A DNA stretch of 64,000 nt, from the NCBI RefSeq assembly GCF_029784155.1, contig NC_073692.1:277780413-277844412 (forward strand), in the 5' to 3' direction. The notes under the pieces were generated by a model. That model searched no databases. It saw nothing but the letters and a program-made list of their open reading frames with translations, and was not told the DNA's origin. The DNA is from Uranotaenia lowii. Its lineage: Eukaryota; Arthropoda; Insecta; Diptera; Culicidae. Positions 1 to 10,240 of this stretch are shown piece by piece (the stretch's first letter is position 1; the number at the start of each line of letters is the position of its first letter). The translations under genes were made by a program, and so were the position numbers.

Positions 1-959
1 TCCGAAATACGCAAATACAATTTTGGTTATGGGAATTATGGAATCAGAACCTCCAAAATGGGTTTAATTTAATTTAAAATTTAATATTCAGACCTGAATT
101 TCTATGAAAAAGTGAGGAAATTTTGAAAAAGTGTAGCAGAATTTTGAACATGAGATGGATTTTTGAGGTTTTGGCATTAGTTTTTAGTCTAAATTTGTCG
201 CTTTTGATTAACCTTATTCTATTATCATCATTTAGTTCTGAATTTAAAATTTTGAGTGCTCAATAGAACACCTCTCTTGTTTTTTTGGATCCTCATGGGG
301 GTGGGGTTTAACCTGCCCCTAAAAAAAATTACGGTGATTAATCTTTTCTTGACATTTCTTAAAAAAAATTCTCAAAATATCCGTATTTTGTTGAATTGAG
401 AAAAATAAACAATAAGAAAACTTATTAAACTTTTTACTCAGAACTCAAAATTACAACGTGATCTTCGAGAAAGATGATCATTGTATGAAACCTAGTTAAT
501 CTATTTCGAAATATTTGGTATCTTTTACAGTTATGCCTCAAAAGTGAACAAATTTTCGTATTGATTTTTTTTATTTATTTTCCAGAGTTATCTCGAAAAC
601 AAGAGCCGTTAGAAAAAAAAACTAATTGCATATTTGGAATCAGCGTTCCTAAATTAGTCACATTAAACTCTTAAGTTCTTTGCACCTCGGAAAACGTAAA
701 TTTGGATGACTTGTGTGATGAGATGTTTCGGGGTGATGTGTGGTTAACATTACGAAAACTTCTTCGTCGTGAAAAAATCTGTGTTTCGTATTTTGACAAT
801 CCAAAATTTCAAAAATGTACCTTATTACATCAAGTCTCAAATCCTCTTTTCAAAATTTATCTGGCGTGGCTTAAGCAATTTTTACGGTTCATTGATTGAA
901 AAGTACGGCGTTTACACCACTTTTTTTACATTTTTGTGGGCATTATCATAACCAATAAA
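1..959. other. AT-rich DNA, no gene seen
   Basis: No open frame longer than about 65 codons and no family I recognise. The sequence is AT-rich with many A and T runs, typical of insect intergenic DNA. Confidence 0.6.
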
Positions 960-1255
960 AAAAAAAAGAAAAAATTTAATCGTGTGCAATGTACCACTTC
1001 TTCTTTCAGCTTTCTTGGACACTAAGTATTTTTTTAATTCTGTAGCTGATCTGCAATCTTTTTCCGAGGCATGATTTTTCGGATTTTTTTCTTAGACTTT
1101 GAATAAGAATAACGGAAAACTGAAGTGTTGTAGCTGAATATTGTTTGAAAATTGCATTTGAGTTGCAAAACAAGGTTTTCAAATTATTAATTTTGTAAAA
1201 GTCGGTTGGTAAACAAGAGATATATATTGGTTTTAGTCAGGAGGGATGGATTCCG
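960..1255 (+). repeat. dispersed ~260-bp repeat, copy 1
   Basis: This stretch is clearly similar to 21515-21755. Shared landmarks are CAGCTTTCTTGGACA near the start, AACGGAAAACTGAAGTGTTG in the middle and ACAAGAGATATATTGGTTTT (with small changes) near the end. A more diverged third copy lies around 17690-17930. All three run in the same direction. I see no coding capacity and no terminal inverted repeats, so the class of repeat is unknown. Confidence 0.65.
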
Positions 1256-1439
1256 TAAGAGATTTTCCAAATATAAACACAAACCATGTGTCTTCGTTTA
1301 AGTAGGTGATTGAGTTTGATTATACTCAAAACTTTATCTGGTTTCGAAAATCCAAACATTTTTGAACATGTTTTTCTAACTTTTGCCAGAGTAAAGTTCA
1401 AAAGTTCTATACAAATTTGAGCCCTATTAGGTTACCTCT

Positions 1440-1965
1440 TGTATTTGGTAAAGAATCAGGCAACAGAATCCGATCCGATCAGAATCCAGGTTCCAAATCG
1501 GGTTTAGAAGCAGAATTACTGTCGTAGATCAGTTTCCGGAACCAGGATCAAGATCGAGAGACTATCTGGATCAAAATCGGGTCACAAATCAAAATAGGAT
1601 TAAAAAAAAGGATGGACTCAGGATCAGACGATCCAGATCATGTTAGAAAATCAAACTCCAAAACTAGAACAATATTCAAGGAATGGAAATCCAAAGTTGA
1701 GAATCAGGTATATAAGCAGTAACCGGATCACGGCCATGATTCAGAATCAAAATGATGATCAAAACTAGAATCAAGTACATTTTTAGGATCAAAGTCAAAG
1801 TCAGATTCAAGATAAAAATCAGCATACAAATTAAGTCTAAGATCAAGATCTGAGTTGAGGATCAGGATCCCGAATCAGAATCAAAGTAAAAGAGATGATA
1901 GTTTAAGGATCCAGTAACAATCGAAAAGCCAGCATTGGATTCAAATTATGGCCAGGATCGGATCC
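1440..1965. repeat. degenerate GATCAGAAT-type simple repeat
   Basis: About 520 bp unusually rich in GATCA, AATCAG and GGATCA words, with no exact period left. It looks like an old minisatellite built from 5-7 base words that has decayed. It stops just where LINE-A part 1 begins. Confidence 0.55.
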
Positions 1966-1967
1966 AG

Positions 1968-2352
1968 ATGGTACTCTCGGTAAAGTTTGTGGAAGAATAA
2001 GTGAATGGATGTCGAATGAAACTTGGAGGATGTTCGATGATCGCAAAAAGGCAAAAGTCGGAATTTAGCTGGTATGTACCGGGTCAGCCAAAGCAGCCAC
2101 CCGCTTACGATATGCGGAGCTGTAAAAGGCAGTTAAACGAGCTTGTAGACGAGACAAGAAAACCTGGACAAACTCTCTAGCCGAATAGGGAGTAAGATCC
2201 GCCGCCAATGGAGATATTCGATTACTTTGTGATTCTTCTTGTCGCCTTAGTGGCGCAAGGACTAATGATAGAATGCCACTGAAAGATCGAGCAGCTGTTG
2301 ACAGATCGAACAGATAAGCTCAAGCGTTGGACTGAGCATTTTGAACAACTCT
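1968..2352 (+). pseudogene. LINE-A retrotransposon fragment, part 1
   Basis: Closely matches the better preserved copy at 14787-15160. Both start at ATGGTACTCTCGGTAAAG and encode the same stretch before the reverse-transcriptase fingers: a DETWR motif, a Lys/Arg-rich RRDKKAW segment, and a segment matching LTDQTDQLKRWTEHFEQ. This is the usual linker between endonuclease and RT in LINEs with an AP-like endonuclease. In-frame stops and small indels break it several times. Similarity to the second copy ends near 2352, after the codons for EHFEQ, and R1-type sequence follows at once. The continuation of this element is found at 10725-12260 on the same strand. The LINE clade was not assigned. Confidence 0.75.
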
Positions 2353-2364
2353 AGCGATAACCAT

Positions 2365-2605
2365 GTATTCTGCTGGACACCCTTAAGCTACTGAAGACAG
2401 ACTTATTATCTACACAGAAGGCGAAAGTAGACTGTCGGACGGACAGTTCGGTTTTCAAAAAGGGAGATCTACGATGGAAGCCATTCGAATGGTGACAAAG
2501 TACACGAAAGCGCGCATATAAAAAGAAGCGAATAGGTGTTCATCACTGCATTGAGAATGCCTTCAACAATGCCAGCTGGGAAGCTATTGCCAAAGCGTGT
2601 AGCAT
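2365..2605 (+). pseudogene. R1-type LINE, segment 1: start of reverse transcriptase
   Basis: With frameshifts the + strand reads a short LLDTL segment, then LSDGQFGFQKGRSTMEAI (2433-2490), then ENAFNNASWEAIA near 2547-2590. These match the R1-clade reverse transcriptase: the QFGFRxGRST block, then motif A, usually written DVxNAFNSASW. The motif A aspartate is not readable here, so the copy is dead. Similarity stops near 2605. The part after the RT resumes at 7985 and the C-terminus at 10241, so I infer one element broken by two later insertions or deletions; the catalytic YxDD region is absent. Confidence 0.7.
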
Positions 2606-4230
2606 TATAATTAAGTTTGTCTAGCTATCTTGATTTGAGCGTGTAGTGAGTAAGTCAAAAAACTACCAAAGAATGAGTGTTTAGAATTTAGAGTGTAAAT
2701 GTCAAACGCACACGTGGAATTAAACACGAAAACAAGAATCAACAAAACAACATCAACGTACGAAAACAATCGACAGAAGAAAACGGCGGTAAGATTCGCC
2801 ATCGCGCGTTAAATCAACAGTACCCGCAATTGTTTGGTGTCCCAGAGCTTTAGTCATCGAATAAGGAGGACATTCCCGAACTGCTTGGTGGAAAGGTGAG
2901 CCAATAAAACCACTTTCAGTGGATCGGATAAACAAATTGGAATTTTCTCAGCTCCCAGGCGACGGATTGAGTAAGACGAGGCAACAACCGACCGAGCCCG
3001 CTCCTACAGGTGACAATCAGCGGAAACAACGGTAAAGCAGCAAAATTCATTTTAGTTCTTATTCTCAAAACTCACCACTCATCGTAGGTTGAGGTTAGCG
3101 TTGCGCTTGGAGAAAGAAATCGAACACGAAAGAACAATTGTAACGGGGGGGAAGGTAGTAGGAGGCAATCCCTTAAGCGAACCACCACTTCATGCACGCG
3201 CCAAGTACTCGAAAGCACCGTGGTGTCGCAATTTGTCCCTGTAGAAAAACCCGTACCCAGCTAAGAGACCTCAGGGCGAGTCTTGACTTAAAGAATGTGT
3301 TCGAGTCGAAAACTGAGGCAACCCGAATCAACGTCAATCCAAAAAAAAGCAAAATACAACAACAACCAGGGTGGCAAGGTGTCCTTTGTAGGTTTTCCTT
3401 GCCAGAGCCTATGCTAAATACGATTTCGGAATCAAAACTGCAAGAAAGTCACGGCACTCAAAGTAACCACTACACGAGGATTCTGTTAATTTTACAATTT
3501 TGTTGGCCTTTAATCAGATTTTTGTGGGGGAAGTTGTTAGTAGTACAGTTTTTCTTACAGCTATCTAACCTTCGTTGGCATGCGCATGCTTATCCGTTTC
3601 TTTCGGTGGTTCTACACGTGCTATTGTCGAGATGCTGGTACCGACGCTGGGCATCTATGCTCGGCACCTATGCTTGGCACCGACGCTGGGCAACGACGCA
3701 GGGCACCGTTCACAGGTAGGTAAACTTTCTCGAACCCGCTCCACTTGCCTTAATCGTGGTGGTTGTCCCGGCTTGACGATTGAAGTGGGTAAGTAGGTGA
3801 GTATGCTATTCACCACTTCCTGGACACATCACCTGGACACGGAGGGTTTAGCCGCGACGACACGTGACTTATCGTCGACTTTCTTCGGCGGCTCGCGGTG
3901 GTTTATGTTGCACGGCCAGGAAACAGCCGTTGGTGTTCCGAAACTAGGGGTGTTGCAGTTTCGTTTTTGCCACCCGAGAGGAATTCCCTTTTCGAAGGGA
4001 AACCTTCGATTTTACATTTTAACAAAATAGAAGCGAATTAGAACCAACATTTTGGCCAAAACATTTCCGAACTGCCCAGAATAAGTTTAGTATCGGTTGT
4101 TCAATTACCTGTTGTGTGATTTACACCTAACTTGTTTTTCACTACAAGGTTGACCTAGCTAACGTATAATAAGCCTGAATAAAAATCAACAGATTAGCTT
4201 ATTGTTACTTTTTTCCCGATAATTTAACTC
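2606..4230. other. unassigned insertion sequence inside the R1-type LINE
   Basis: Separates R1 segment 1 from segment 2, together with what follows to 7984. It is GC-richer than the surroundings from about 2800 to 4000. Short forward frames at 3192-3719 (175 codons) and 3797-4030 contain no motif I recognise. A short imperfect repeat of the words GGCACCGACGCTGGGCA lies near 3640-3705. The pieces may come from an LTR element, but I see no protease, RT, integrase or paired LTRs, so no class is given. Confidence 0.4.
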
Positions 4231-4399
4231 AGGGAACATCCATAAATGACGTAGCATTTGATGGGGAGGGGGGGAGTTTGACTTTGTGTGACGATGTGTG
4301 ACGAGAGGGGGGTAGGGGTTCAAGTAAAGCTACGTAGCTTTAATTAAATATAAAAAAAAAAAATCAAAATTCAGCAAAATTATGCCTAATTTAATCTAG

Positions 4400-4736
4400 T
4401 CTGAACATGTAGCTTTTGGCTCCTACTGCCCGACTGTTTTCAAGCGTATCAAGGAGCGTACATGCAAGAAATGCAATTTATATTATGCTTCAAATGTTCT
4501 CCAAAAGGAGCATAGCAAAATTCACAAGACCCCAGTCTCGGATAGAAAAACTTTCCAAAGCGAATTGTAGGACACGAAGTGCTGGTCATCACTCCGGAGG
4601 ACGATAGAGAGTGAGTGGAGGCAGCTGACATCGCAGATACAATTATTCCAGCCGAACAGACGATGGAGGAAAGCTGCCCAACGATTTCATTGGAATCCCG
4701 AATGGAGATAATTTGGACCTACGCAACTGATTGAAT
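4400..4736 (+). pseudogene. C2H2 zinc-finger protein remnant
   Basis: From 4400 one frame reads about 57 codons to a stop at 4568-4570 and contains one clean C2H2 finger of the form C-X2-C-X12-H-X3-H (first Cys at about 4463, last His at about 4525). The finger itself reads CKKCNLYYASNVL up to the middle. A shifted frame then continues with an acidic stretch, VLVITPEDDRE, one stop, and IIPAEQTMEESCPTISLES before ending near 4736. A finger followed by acidic low-complexity sequence looks like a broken zinc-finger gene, host-derived or TE-borne. There is no start codon in place. The source gene is unknown. Confidence 0.45.
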
Positions 4737-4990
4737 ACTTACTAGCTATCCTGTTTGTTGAAAGGTAGCTTGATTTTTTTTTGACTGATTGATATGCTTT
4801 TTTAAACTTCCATTTATAACTTCTTTCCCTTTTTTGTTATTTTTTTTATTATTATTGCAAAATGCTGATAATAAAAGTAAAAATTAAAAAACGATTTTTG
4901 GGGACGATTTTCGATCACCGCTAATTGTTATTATCGATTTTGGTTGATATTTTTCGGTGAAAATTAAGTCAAATCCAAACAACTTCTTTA

Positions 4991-5026
4991 CGTTTCGGCT
5001 TACTGTTTTGTTTCGGCCATCTTCAG
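4991..5026 (-). ncRNA. hammerhead-ribozyme-like motif, reverse arm
   Basis: Reverse complement of the motif at 6939-6976, in the left arm. It keeps the same core words, CTGAAGA and GCCGAAACG, in the Penelope tail. See the forward copy for the structural reasoning. Confidence 0.4.
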
Positions 5027-5201
5027 AAAAACTGTATTTCATAAAATTTTAAAAAATAGAATATAATACAAAAAATGTTTTGTTAGAATAATCACACAAT
5101 TTTCCGTCACTTTTAACTACACTAGAAGCACTTACAATTGTTTCGCCGTGTGCTTTCCTAACTGCTGTCTAACTTACTATGAGTCAGATTTTGAATCGCT
5201 T

Positions 5202-5888
5202 CTAGTAGCTTGCGTTTTGCGTTCTTGGTGACGTCGTGCAGTCGGTTGTTGTCGTCGTGTTTGGGGTCGTCGTTTTCGAATTCTTTCTTGAGAACTGTGG
5301 CGTCGCTTTTAGTTTTTTGATTATTGAGCTGTATATTTTAGAGATCTCGATAGCGTCTTGTTTTATGTTTACTGTATTTCCTTTTTTAAGTTTTATATGT
5401 AATGTTTCAGCAGTCTTTCTTTTTCCTTCTTGGTTCACTCTCTCTAAAATATAAGCCTTTTCAAAATCAAATTTGTGGTTTTGCTCAAGAGCATGTTGTG
5501 TCAATCCTGTGGCCCTGGAGTTTTGTTTAAGACTTGTTTTATGGTTTTTTATACGTTTTTCCAGTGTTTGCGATGTTTGACCACAGTATTCCTTTCCACA
5601 TTCACAGGGAATCGAGTGAACTACATTTGTTTGTTTAAGTTTTGGGATCTGGTCCTTCGTTTTGGTGAACAAACAGTTTTTTATTTTATTTATTGGTTTT
5701 GAAGATGCAATGATATCATGTTTTCTCAATAGTTTACTGACTTTTTCGCTTAGCCCTGGGATATATGTTAGTGAGACATATTTGCCGTTATTTTCAGTGG
5801 GTTTGTTACTTAGCGAATTGTAAATGACATCTACCCTCTTTTTTAGAACGTAGTTGATGAATTCATCCGGGTAATTATTTTGGTGCAA
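5202..5888 (-). CDS. Penelope GIY-YIG endonuclease region, reverse-arm copy
   Basis: A 228-codon frame that is the mirror copy of the forward one at 6050-6763. I could find only two amino-acid differences between the shared parts (D for N in KQDAIE, K for R in KLKATPQ). It holds the linker after the RT (YVSLTYIPGLSEKVSKLLR), the cysteine pair CECGKEYCG, the conserved arginine in KRIKNH and the glutamate in KRKTAETLHI. No RT precedes it on this strand; the arm ends at 5900. The chosen Met is simply the first in frame. It is part of a retroelement and is probably not an independent gene. Confidence 0.6.
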   Translation of the reverse strand: MHQNNYPDEFINYVLKKRVDVIYNSLSNKPTENNGKYVSLTYIPGLSEKVSKLLRKHDIIASSKPINKIKNCLFTKTKDQIPKLKQTNVVHSIPCECGKEYCGQTSQTLEKRIKNHKTSLKQNSRATGLTQHALEQNHKFDFEKAYILERVNQEGKRKTAETLHIKLKKGNTVNIKQDAIEISKIYSSIIKKLKATPQFSRKNSKTTTPNTTTTTDCTTSPRTQNASY

Positions 5889-5910
5889 TATTCTTTTAAC
5901 GTTTTTTCAG

Positions 5911-6030
5911 TACAATGGTAAAATATTTGAACAAACGTTTGGTACACCGATGGGCTCTCCTCTATCTCCTGTAGTAGCGTCTCTCCTGATGGAACAACTC
6001 GAGGAAAGAGCCATCCAAGAGCCAACTTAG
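5911..6030 (+). pseudogene. Penelope reverse transcriptase fragment in the palindrome spacer
   Basis: Forty codons, starting YNGKIFEQ and continuing FGTPMGSPLSPVVASLL to a stop at 6028. GxPMGSPLSP with the following A..LME.LE block is the Penelope-type RT motif just upstream of the catalytic YxDD box. The YxDD box and the rest of the thumb are missing: the next element sequence is KKVKRILHQNN at about 6059, which belongs after the RT. An internal deletion therefore removed the active site. Confidence 0.75.
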
Positions 6031-6049
6031 TGACATAGACAAACGGCAA

Positions 6050-6763
6050 ATGAGCATCAAAAAAGTTAAAAGAATATTGCACCAAAATAATTACCCGGAT
6101 GAATTCATCAACTACGTTCTAAAAAAGAGGGTAGATGTCATTTACAATTCGCTAAGTAACAAACCCACTGAAAATAACGGCAAATATGTCTCACTAACAT
6201 ATATCCCAGGGCTAAGCGAAAAAGTCAGTAAACTATTGAGAAAACATGATATCATTGCATCTTCAAAACCAATAAATAAAATAAAAAACTGTTTGTTCAC
6301 CAAAACGAAGGACCAGATCCCAAAACTTAAACAAACAAATGTAGTTCACTCGATTCCCTGTGAATGTGGAAAGGAATACTGTGGTCAAACATCGCAAACA
6401 CTGGAAAAACGTATAAAAAACCATAAAACAAGTCTTAAACAAAACTCCAGGGCCACAGGATTGACACAACATGCTCTTGAGCAAAACCACAAATTTGATT
6501 TTGAAAAGGCTTATATTTTAGAGAGAGTGAACCAAGAAGGAAAAAGAAAGACTGCTGAAACATTACATATAAAACTTAAAAAAGGAAATACAGTAAACAT
6601 AAAACAAAACGCTATCGAGATCTCTAAAATATACAGCTCAATAATCAAAAAACTAAGAGCGACGCCACAGTTCTCAAGAAAGAATTCGAAAACGACGACC
6701 CCAAACACGACGACAACAACCGACTGCACGACGTCACCAAGAACGCAAAACGCAAGCTACTAG
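6050..6763 (+). CDS. Penelope GIY-YIG endonuclease region, forward copy
   Basis: A 237-codon frame, the C-terminal part of a Penelope-like retroelement. Residues ~1-95 are the linker that follows the RT. Residues ~97-174 form the GIY-YIG nuclease domain, which nicks the target in this family. The GIY and YIG positions are degenerate in sequence (VHS at 99-101; YCG at 110-112), with CECGK, the catalytic-type arginine in KRIKNHK (~121) and the glutamate in KTAETLHI (~170) present. The tail is Ser/Thr-rich. The upstream RT is reduced to a fragment (5911-6030) and separated by a stop, so no full polyprotein can be made. The Met at 6050 is only the first in frame. Confidence 0.7.
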   Translation: MSIKKVKRILHQNNYPDEFINYVLKKRVDVIYNSLSNKPTENNGKYVSLTYIPGLSEKVSKLLRKHDIIASSKPINKIKNCLFTKTKDQIPKLKQTNVVHSIPCECGKEYCGQTSQTLEKRIKNHKTSLKQNSRATGLTQHALEQNHKFDFEKAYILERVNQEGKRKTAETLHIKLKKGNTVNIKQNAIEISKIYSSIIKKLRATPQFSRKNSKTTTPNTTTTTDCTTSPRTQNASY

Positions 6764-6938
6764 AAGCGATTCAAAATCTGACTCAAAGTAAGTTAGACAG
6801 CCGTTAGGAAAGCACACGGCGAAACAATTGTAAGTGCTTCTAGTGTAGTTAAAAGTGACGGAAAATTGTGTGATTATTCTAACAAAACATTTTTTGTATT
6901 ATATTCTATTTTTTAAAATTTTATGAAATACAGTTTTT

Positions 6939-6976
6939 CTGAAGATGGCCGAAACAAAACAGTAAGCCGAAACGTA
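6939..6976 (+). ncRNA. hammerhead-ribozyme-like motif in Penelope 3' tail
   Basis: CTGAAGA (6939-6945) is followed by T, a GGC that can pair with GCC at 6966-6968, and then GAAACGT. CUGANGA, a short stem and GAAAC are the hammerhead core, and Penelope-like elements are known to carry small hammerheads in their terminal repeats. The extra T after CTGAAGA, the short stem II and the long (~16 nt) loop make activity doubtful. An identical copy lies in the reverse arm. Confidence 0.45.
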
Positions 6977-7187
6977 AAGAAGTTGTTTGGATTTGACTTA
7001 ATTTTCACCGAAAAATATCAACCAAAATCGATAAAAACGATTTTTTGAAATGGGGGGGGAGGGGGGTCTATTAAAGCTACGTTATTATCTAGGGGGGGTT
7101 TATGACTTTGTGACGAAATGCTACGAGGGGGGAGGGGGGGTTTATAAAACTCGTAAAAAAAAGCTACGTCATTTATGGATGTTCCCT

Positions 7188-7984
7188 CACGAGAAGTATA
7201 GCACATATAAAGCACGTTTTTTCTTAAAACTGTCGCACTACTTGTCACTCGTTTCGTGGTCAAGCTTGAAATGGACGAGACCTTCTTGACTGGGGCTTCT
7301 TTACCCATTCTGTTAACCCGACGCGAGGATCTTCGTTGGATCCGTTTTACTTCCTTTTTCTTTGGGTTCGTCATTTAATGACGACCCCAAACTTAAACGC
7401 ATTCCTACTGCCAAGTTCGACCTGACATCTCTTTGCTTGGTAGTTTTCAGAGACCGGGAACGTTAAGAGAATTGCTTGAGGTATTGTTAGTACACGGAAA
7501 GTATATGTGACATCGTTACACAATCGTAAGCAGCGTAAATCAGGTAGAAGGGTGAGTGAAAGAAACTAAAAATCCCCTCCCGGAAATGGTGTTTGAAAAT
7601 TCTCGATTTTACAGAGCATAAGCCGCAGCCCTTATATCTATTCATCCGACGGTGGAAATTAGAAGTTGGATAACGGAAACGACCTCAAGCGGATGAGTAG
7701 CAGAAACATTGTGTCTAAAAATGGAAATGCTAAGCCATGATCATTAATTAATAGGTCGTTTTTGGGAGCTGAGCCAATCGCTTTTCGGGACTCGATTTCC
7801 GCCATCTTGGGTTTGCGAGTCCCGTTTTTGCGAAAGTAAACGTATTAGTAAATAATTGTATTTGCTACAGATTTGGGTTTTTCGTGTTTGTGTTTTGGGT
7901 TAGTCGTGCAGCACAAACTGAAAGTCAGTGATGCTCAACTTGTTTCAAGCGCTTTACAGTATGCGAAGATGCGAAGACCTTGCA
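7188..7984. other. unassigned sequence before R1 segment 2
   Basis: Follows the inverted-end element. A reverse frame at 7018-7374 includes a basic stretch (NPKKKEVKRIQRRSSRRVNR) that I cannot place. It may belong with 2606-4230 as one disrupted insertion, since both sit in the same gap of the R1-type LINE. No start, splice or promoter signal stands out. Confidence 0.35.
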
Positions 7985-8480
7985 ACGGTGTCCGTAGAAA
8001 GGTTTGTCATCTGGATGGAGGGAGTTATGTTTCAGGTATAGCCCAATAAAAACCAAAGTTCTACTCGTGACCAAAAAAGGAGTTGTGCCGCACATGGAGA
8101 TTACCGTTGGAGGACACACGGTATCTTCGAAACAGCAACTGAAATACTGGAGTAATGGTTAACAATCGCCTAAGTATTGGTGCACATGTTAAATACTGTT
8201 ATGAGAATGCACCGAATGGAATCGACTCATTGGCCTGGATTACACACTGGTCTAAAGAGTAGCAAGAGACGTCTCCTTGCGAACATTGCACTTTCGAAAC
8301 TACAATACGCTTCGCCATAGAAGTAGAGCGCACAAGATCCAATTTACAGAGCAAACATCGGCTGACAGCCATGCGAGTTTCCTATGCATACAGGACCATA
8401 TCAGCAGATGCAGCTTTTGTCATCGCGGGCATGATTTACACAGGCTTCTTCGAATCTCTTGATTTTGGCTCTGTTTTTAT
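7985..8480 (+). pseudogene. R1-type LINE, segment 2: region after the reverse transcriptase
   Basis: In shifting frames this reads WMEGVMFQV (~8012), then TKVLLVTKKGVVPHMEITV and GGHTVSSKQQLKYW (~8050-8150), then VNNRLSIGAHVKYCYENA (~8158-8215), and finally AYRTISADAAFVIAGMI (~8382-8435). These match, in order, the R1-clade segment after YxDD: the KTE(V/K)VL block, the KYLGVMIDDRLNF block and the (A/S)YRTVS..A..V(I)AG block. Stops and frameshifts are frequent. It continues segment 1 (2365-2605) after a gap and is continued by segment 3. Confidence 0.75.
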
Positions 8481-10240
8481 CATCTCCTTGTCAAACGATC
8501 AAGCAGCCCATATTTTGTTGGAGACCATTTTAATCACGCAGTCACCCGATCTCATTCTCGCTAGGAGAAATTTTCATTAGCTTCTCAGTAACTGGCTGAG
8601 AAATCATCGATCGCAATTCATTTCACTGATCACTCGTAGCACTGGTTAAGTGTTTTTAAAGTCACACACCAACAGTGCTCTGTCAGTAGAAGAGTTGTAA
8701 CGATGTTACAAATGAGATAAATTTCATGTTCAACTCTCGAGATCGGTAAATGAGAGAAACGCAATTACTTGTGTAGAGCTTTGGGGAACAACATTTTAAC
8801 GTCATCAGCGCCTCTAGCGGTCGGTTTCCGAACCGACCATTTTTGATCGGTCGTGAAGTAGTGCACATCGGCTCTGATCCTACCAAAAGTCCAAGAACCG
8901 AATTGAAAAATGAAAAAGAAAATTTTGAAAAAGAAAAACATACACCAGTGTGTGGGGGCAATGATCGGGTTTTAGAATTTGGTTGATATCTTGACCGACC
9001 CAAAAGTTGAACTGCTTTTCTCTAGTTGATCGGTGGATGAGGCAGACGTAGTTATCTGCATTGTTAACTCTTAACGATATAGAGAGCCGACCAACACGTT
9101 GTCTGGAGATCAGTTGCGGTCGTATTATAATAACGTCAATATTATAATATCATTTTTGGTACGTCAAGCTAGGCCCAGTGCGGGAGTTTTCAAGTTTTCT
9201 CCTTTCAAAAGGAAAACTGGTGCTTATACGATACAACCTCAAGCACCCAAGACAAATCGTTACAGGGTTCAGGACAAATCCTTCAAGTGAAGGTGTTTGT
9301 TCAGGGTAGGTGAACGGGGCCGGGAAAGTCTACGCCGCCTCATTAAGAGAGTCCCTTGGACCAAGAGCACCTACGGGCCATAGGAGGTCAATCCGCATCC
9401 TCCCGGTTCACGGGGCCGGTTGTCAATTGCCGGACGTGTGCCGAATTAGAACCCAACATCAAGACTCGCGCGAGCAACTGGCTAAGTGTCAAATTAGCCG
9501 CCGACGAATTAGGGAGAATTCGAATTCAGCCGCCTTCAAGTGCACCAACATAGCCGGGACACCAAGCGCGCCATCGATTGCGACGGAGCAGTAGTCGCCG
9601 AGAGGGGATTCTTCATTGCCGCAGAGAACAAGCAGGTCAGATCTACCAATTACCTATCTTTTTGATATCGAACTATTCTACGCCCCGCTGGGGGAACATA
9701 TTTAATTGAACCGAAGCGAACCAAATGCAAGCACCTAGGGTAGAAATCCCTTAAATTGGGCCGTGGGCTAAACTTTGGAATCGTGAAACGAAGGTTAGGA
9801 GTTCGATTGAGGGTTTTGCATTCGGAATTAAGTACTTGGGCCCCATTGGTTCTTTGATTTCGGGTTGGGACTGAATTGATGTGTCGTGGAGCGATCAGTG
9901 GGAGTAGATTACTCAATCATCAGAGACCCGCCTTGGGGAGTCTCGCCGGGCATATCATAGCACGCTTCTCCACATGCAACTGTGATTTCTCGCATTTGCT
10001 TGGCGCAAAGTGGAGTAGTTTAACTGAATATTTACCCCCGTTTCGTGACCCGTTACAGAGTGATCATTCGTTAGAGAAAAAATTCTCCCCGCTCTCTCTG
10101 CAGTAGAGGATAAATTGCTCATTAAAAGTTAACTCACAATTATTCGGAGCGAAAAAGTTTACTGTCTCTTTTTGATCAAGATGAGCAAAATGAAGCCTGG
10201 ATTTACATCGACATAACTTTGACGGAGAACAAGGAGTGTT
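8481..10240. other. unassigned insertion between R1 segments 2 and 3
   Basis: Lies where the R1-type LINE is interrupted a second time. Parts are GC-rich (9300-9950). A forward frame at 9356-9553 contains CRTCAELEPNIKTRASNW and ADELGRIRI, protein-like but unrecognised. A small perfect hairpin, GGTCGGTT/AACCGACC, lies at 8819-8838. I looked for LTRs, TIRs and RT motifs and found none I can defend. Confidence 0.35.

Larger units (their letters stand above)
4933..7032 (+). mobile_element. Penelope-like retroelement in palindromic form
   Basis: Two nearly identical arms, 4933-5900 (reverse) and 6065-7032 (forward), each 968 bp by my boundaries, surround a 164-bp spacer. Each arm codes for the same GIY-YIG endonuclease region and ends in the same 3' tail with a hammerhead-like motif. 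The spacer carries a fragment of Penelope reverse transcriptase in the forward direction. The forward half is therefore a real but internally deleted element (RT fragment, then endonuclease, then tail), and the reverse half is a second partial copy joined head to head. Inverted partial copies are known for Penelope elements. The arms differ at only a few positions, which suggests a young insertion or recent gene conversion. Confidence 0.85.
4231..7187. mobile_element. element with inverted ends, host of the Penelope insertion
   Basis: The two ends are inverted copies of one another: AGGGAACATCCATAAATGAC starts at 4231 and its reverse complement ends at 7187. Just inside both ends is G-rich sequence with GTAGC and TGACTTTGTG words (4255-4320 and 7050-7160). 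The right-hand copy is longer and cleaner. Between the ends lie a zinc-finger remnant (4400-4736) and the Penelope palindrome (4933-7032). I infer that a repeat with G-rich ends was later split by Penelope. Two separate insertions of the same end repeat in opposite directions would look alike. Confidence 0.55.

Noticed and set aside
3192..3719. 175-codon forward frame, possible gag of an LTR element
   Set aside because: No zinc knuckle, protease or RT motif and no paired LTRs; left as unassigned insertion DNA.
5236..6729. Hydrophobic frames antisense to the Penelope endonuclease (for example 5475-5702 and 6263-6490)
   Set aside because: They mirror each other because the locus is a palindrome and are shadows of the GIY-YIG frame.
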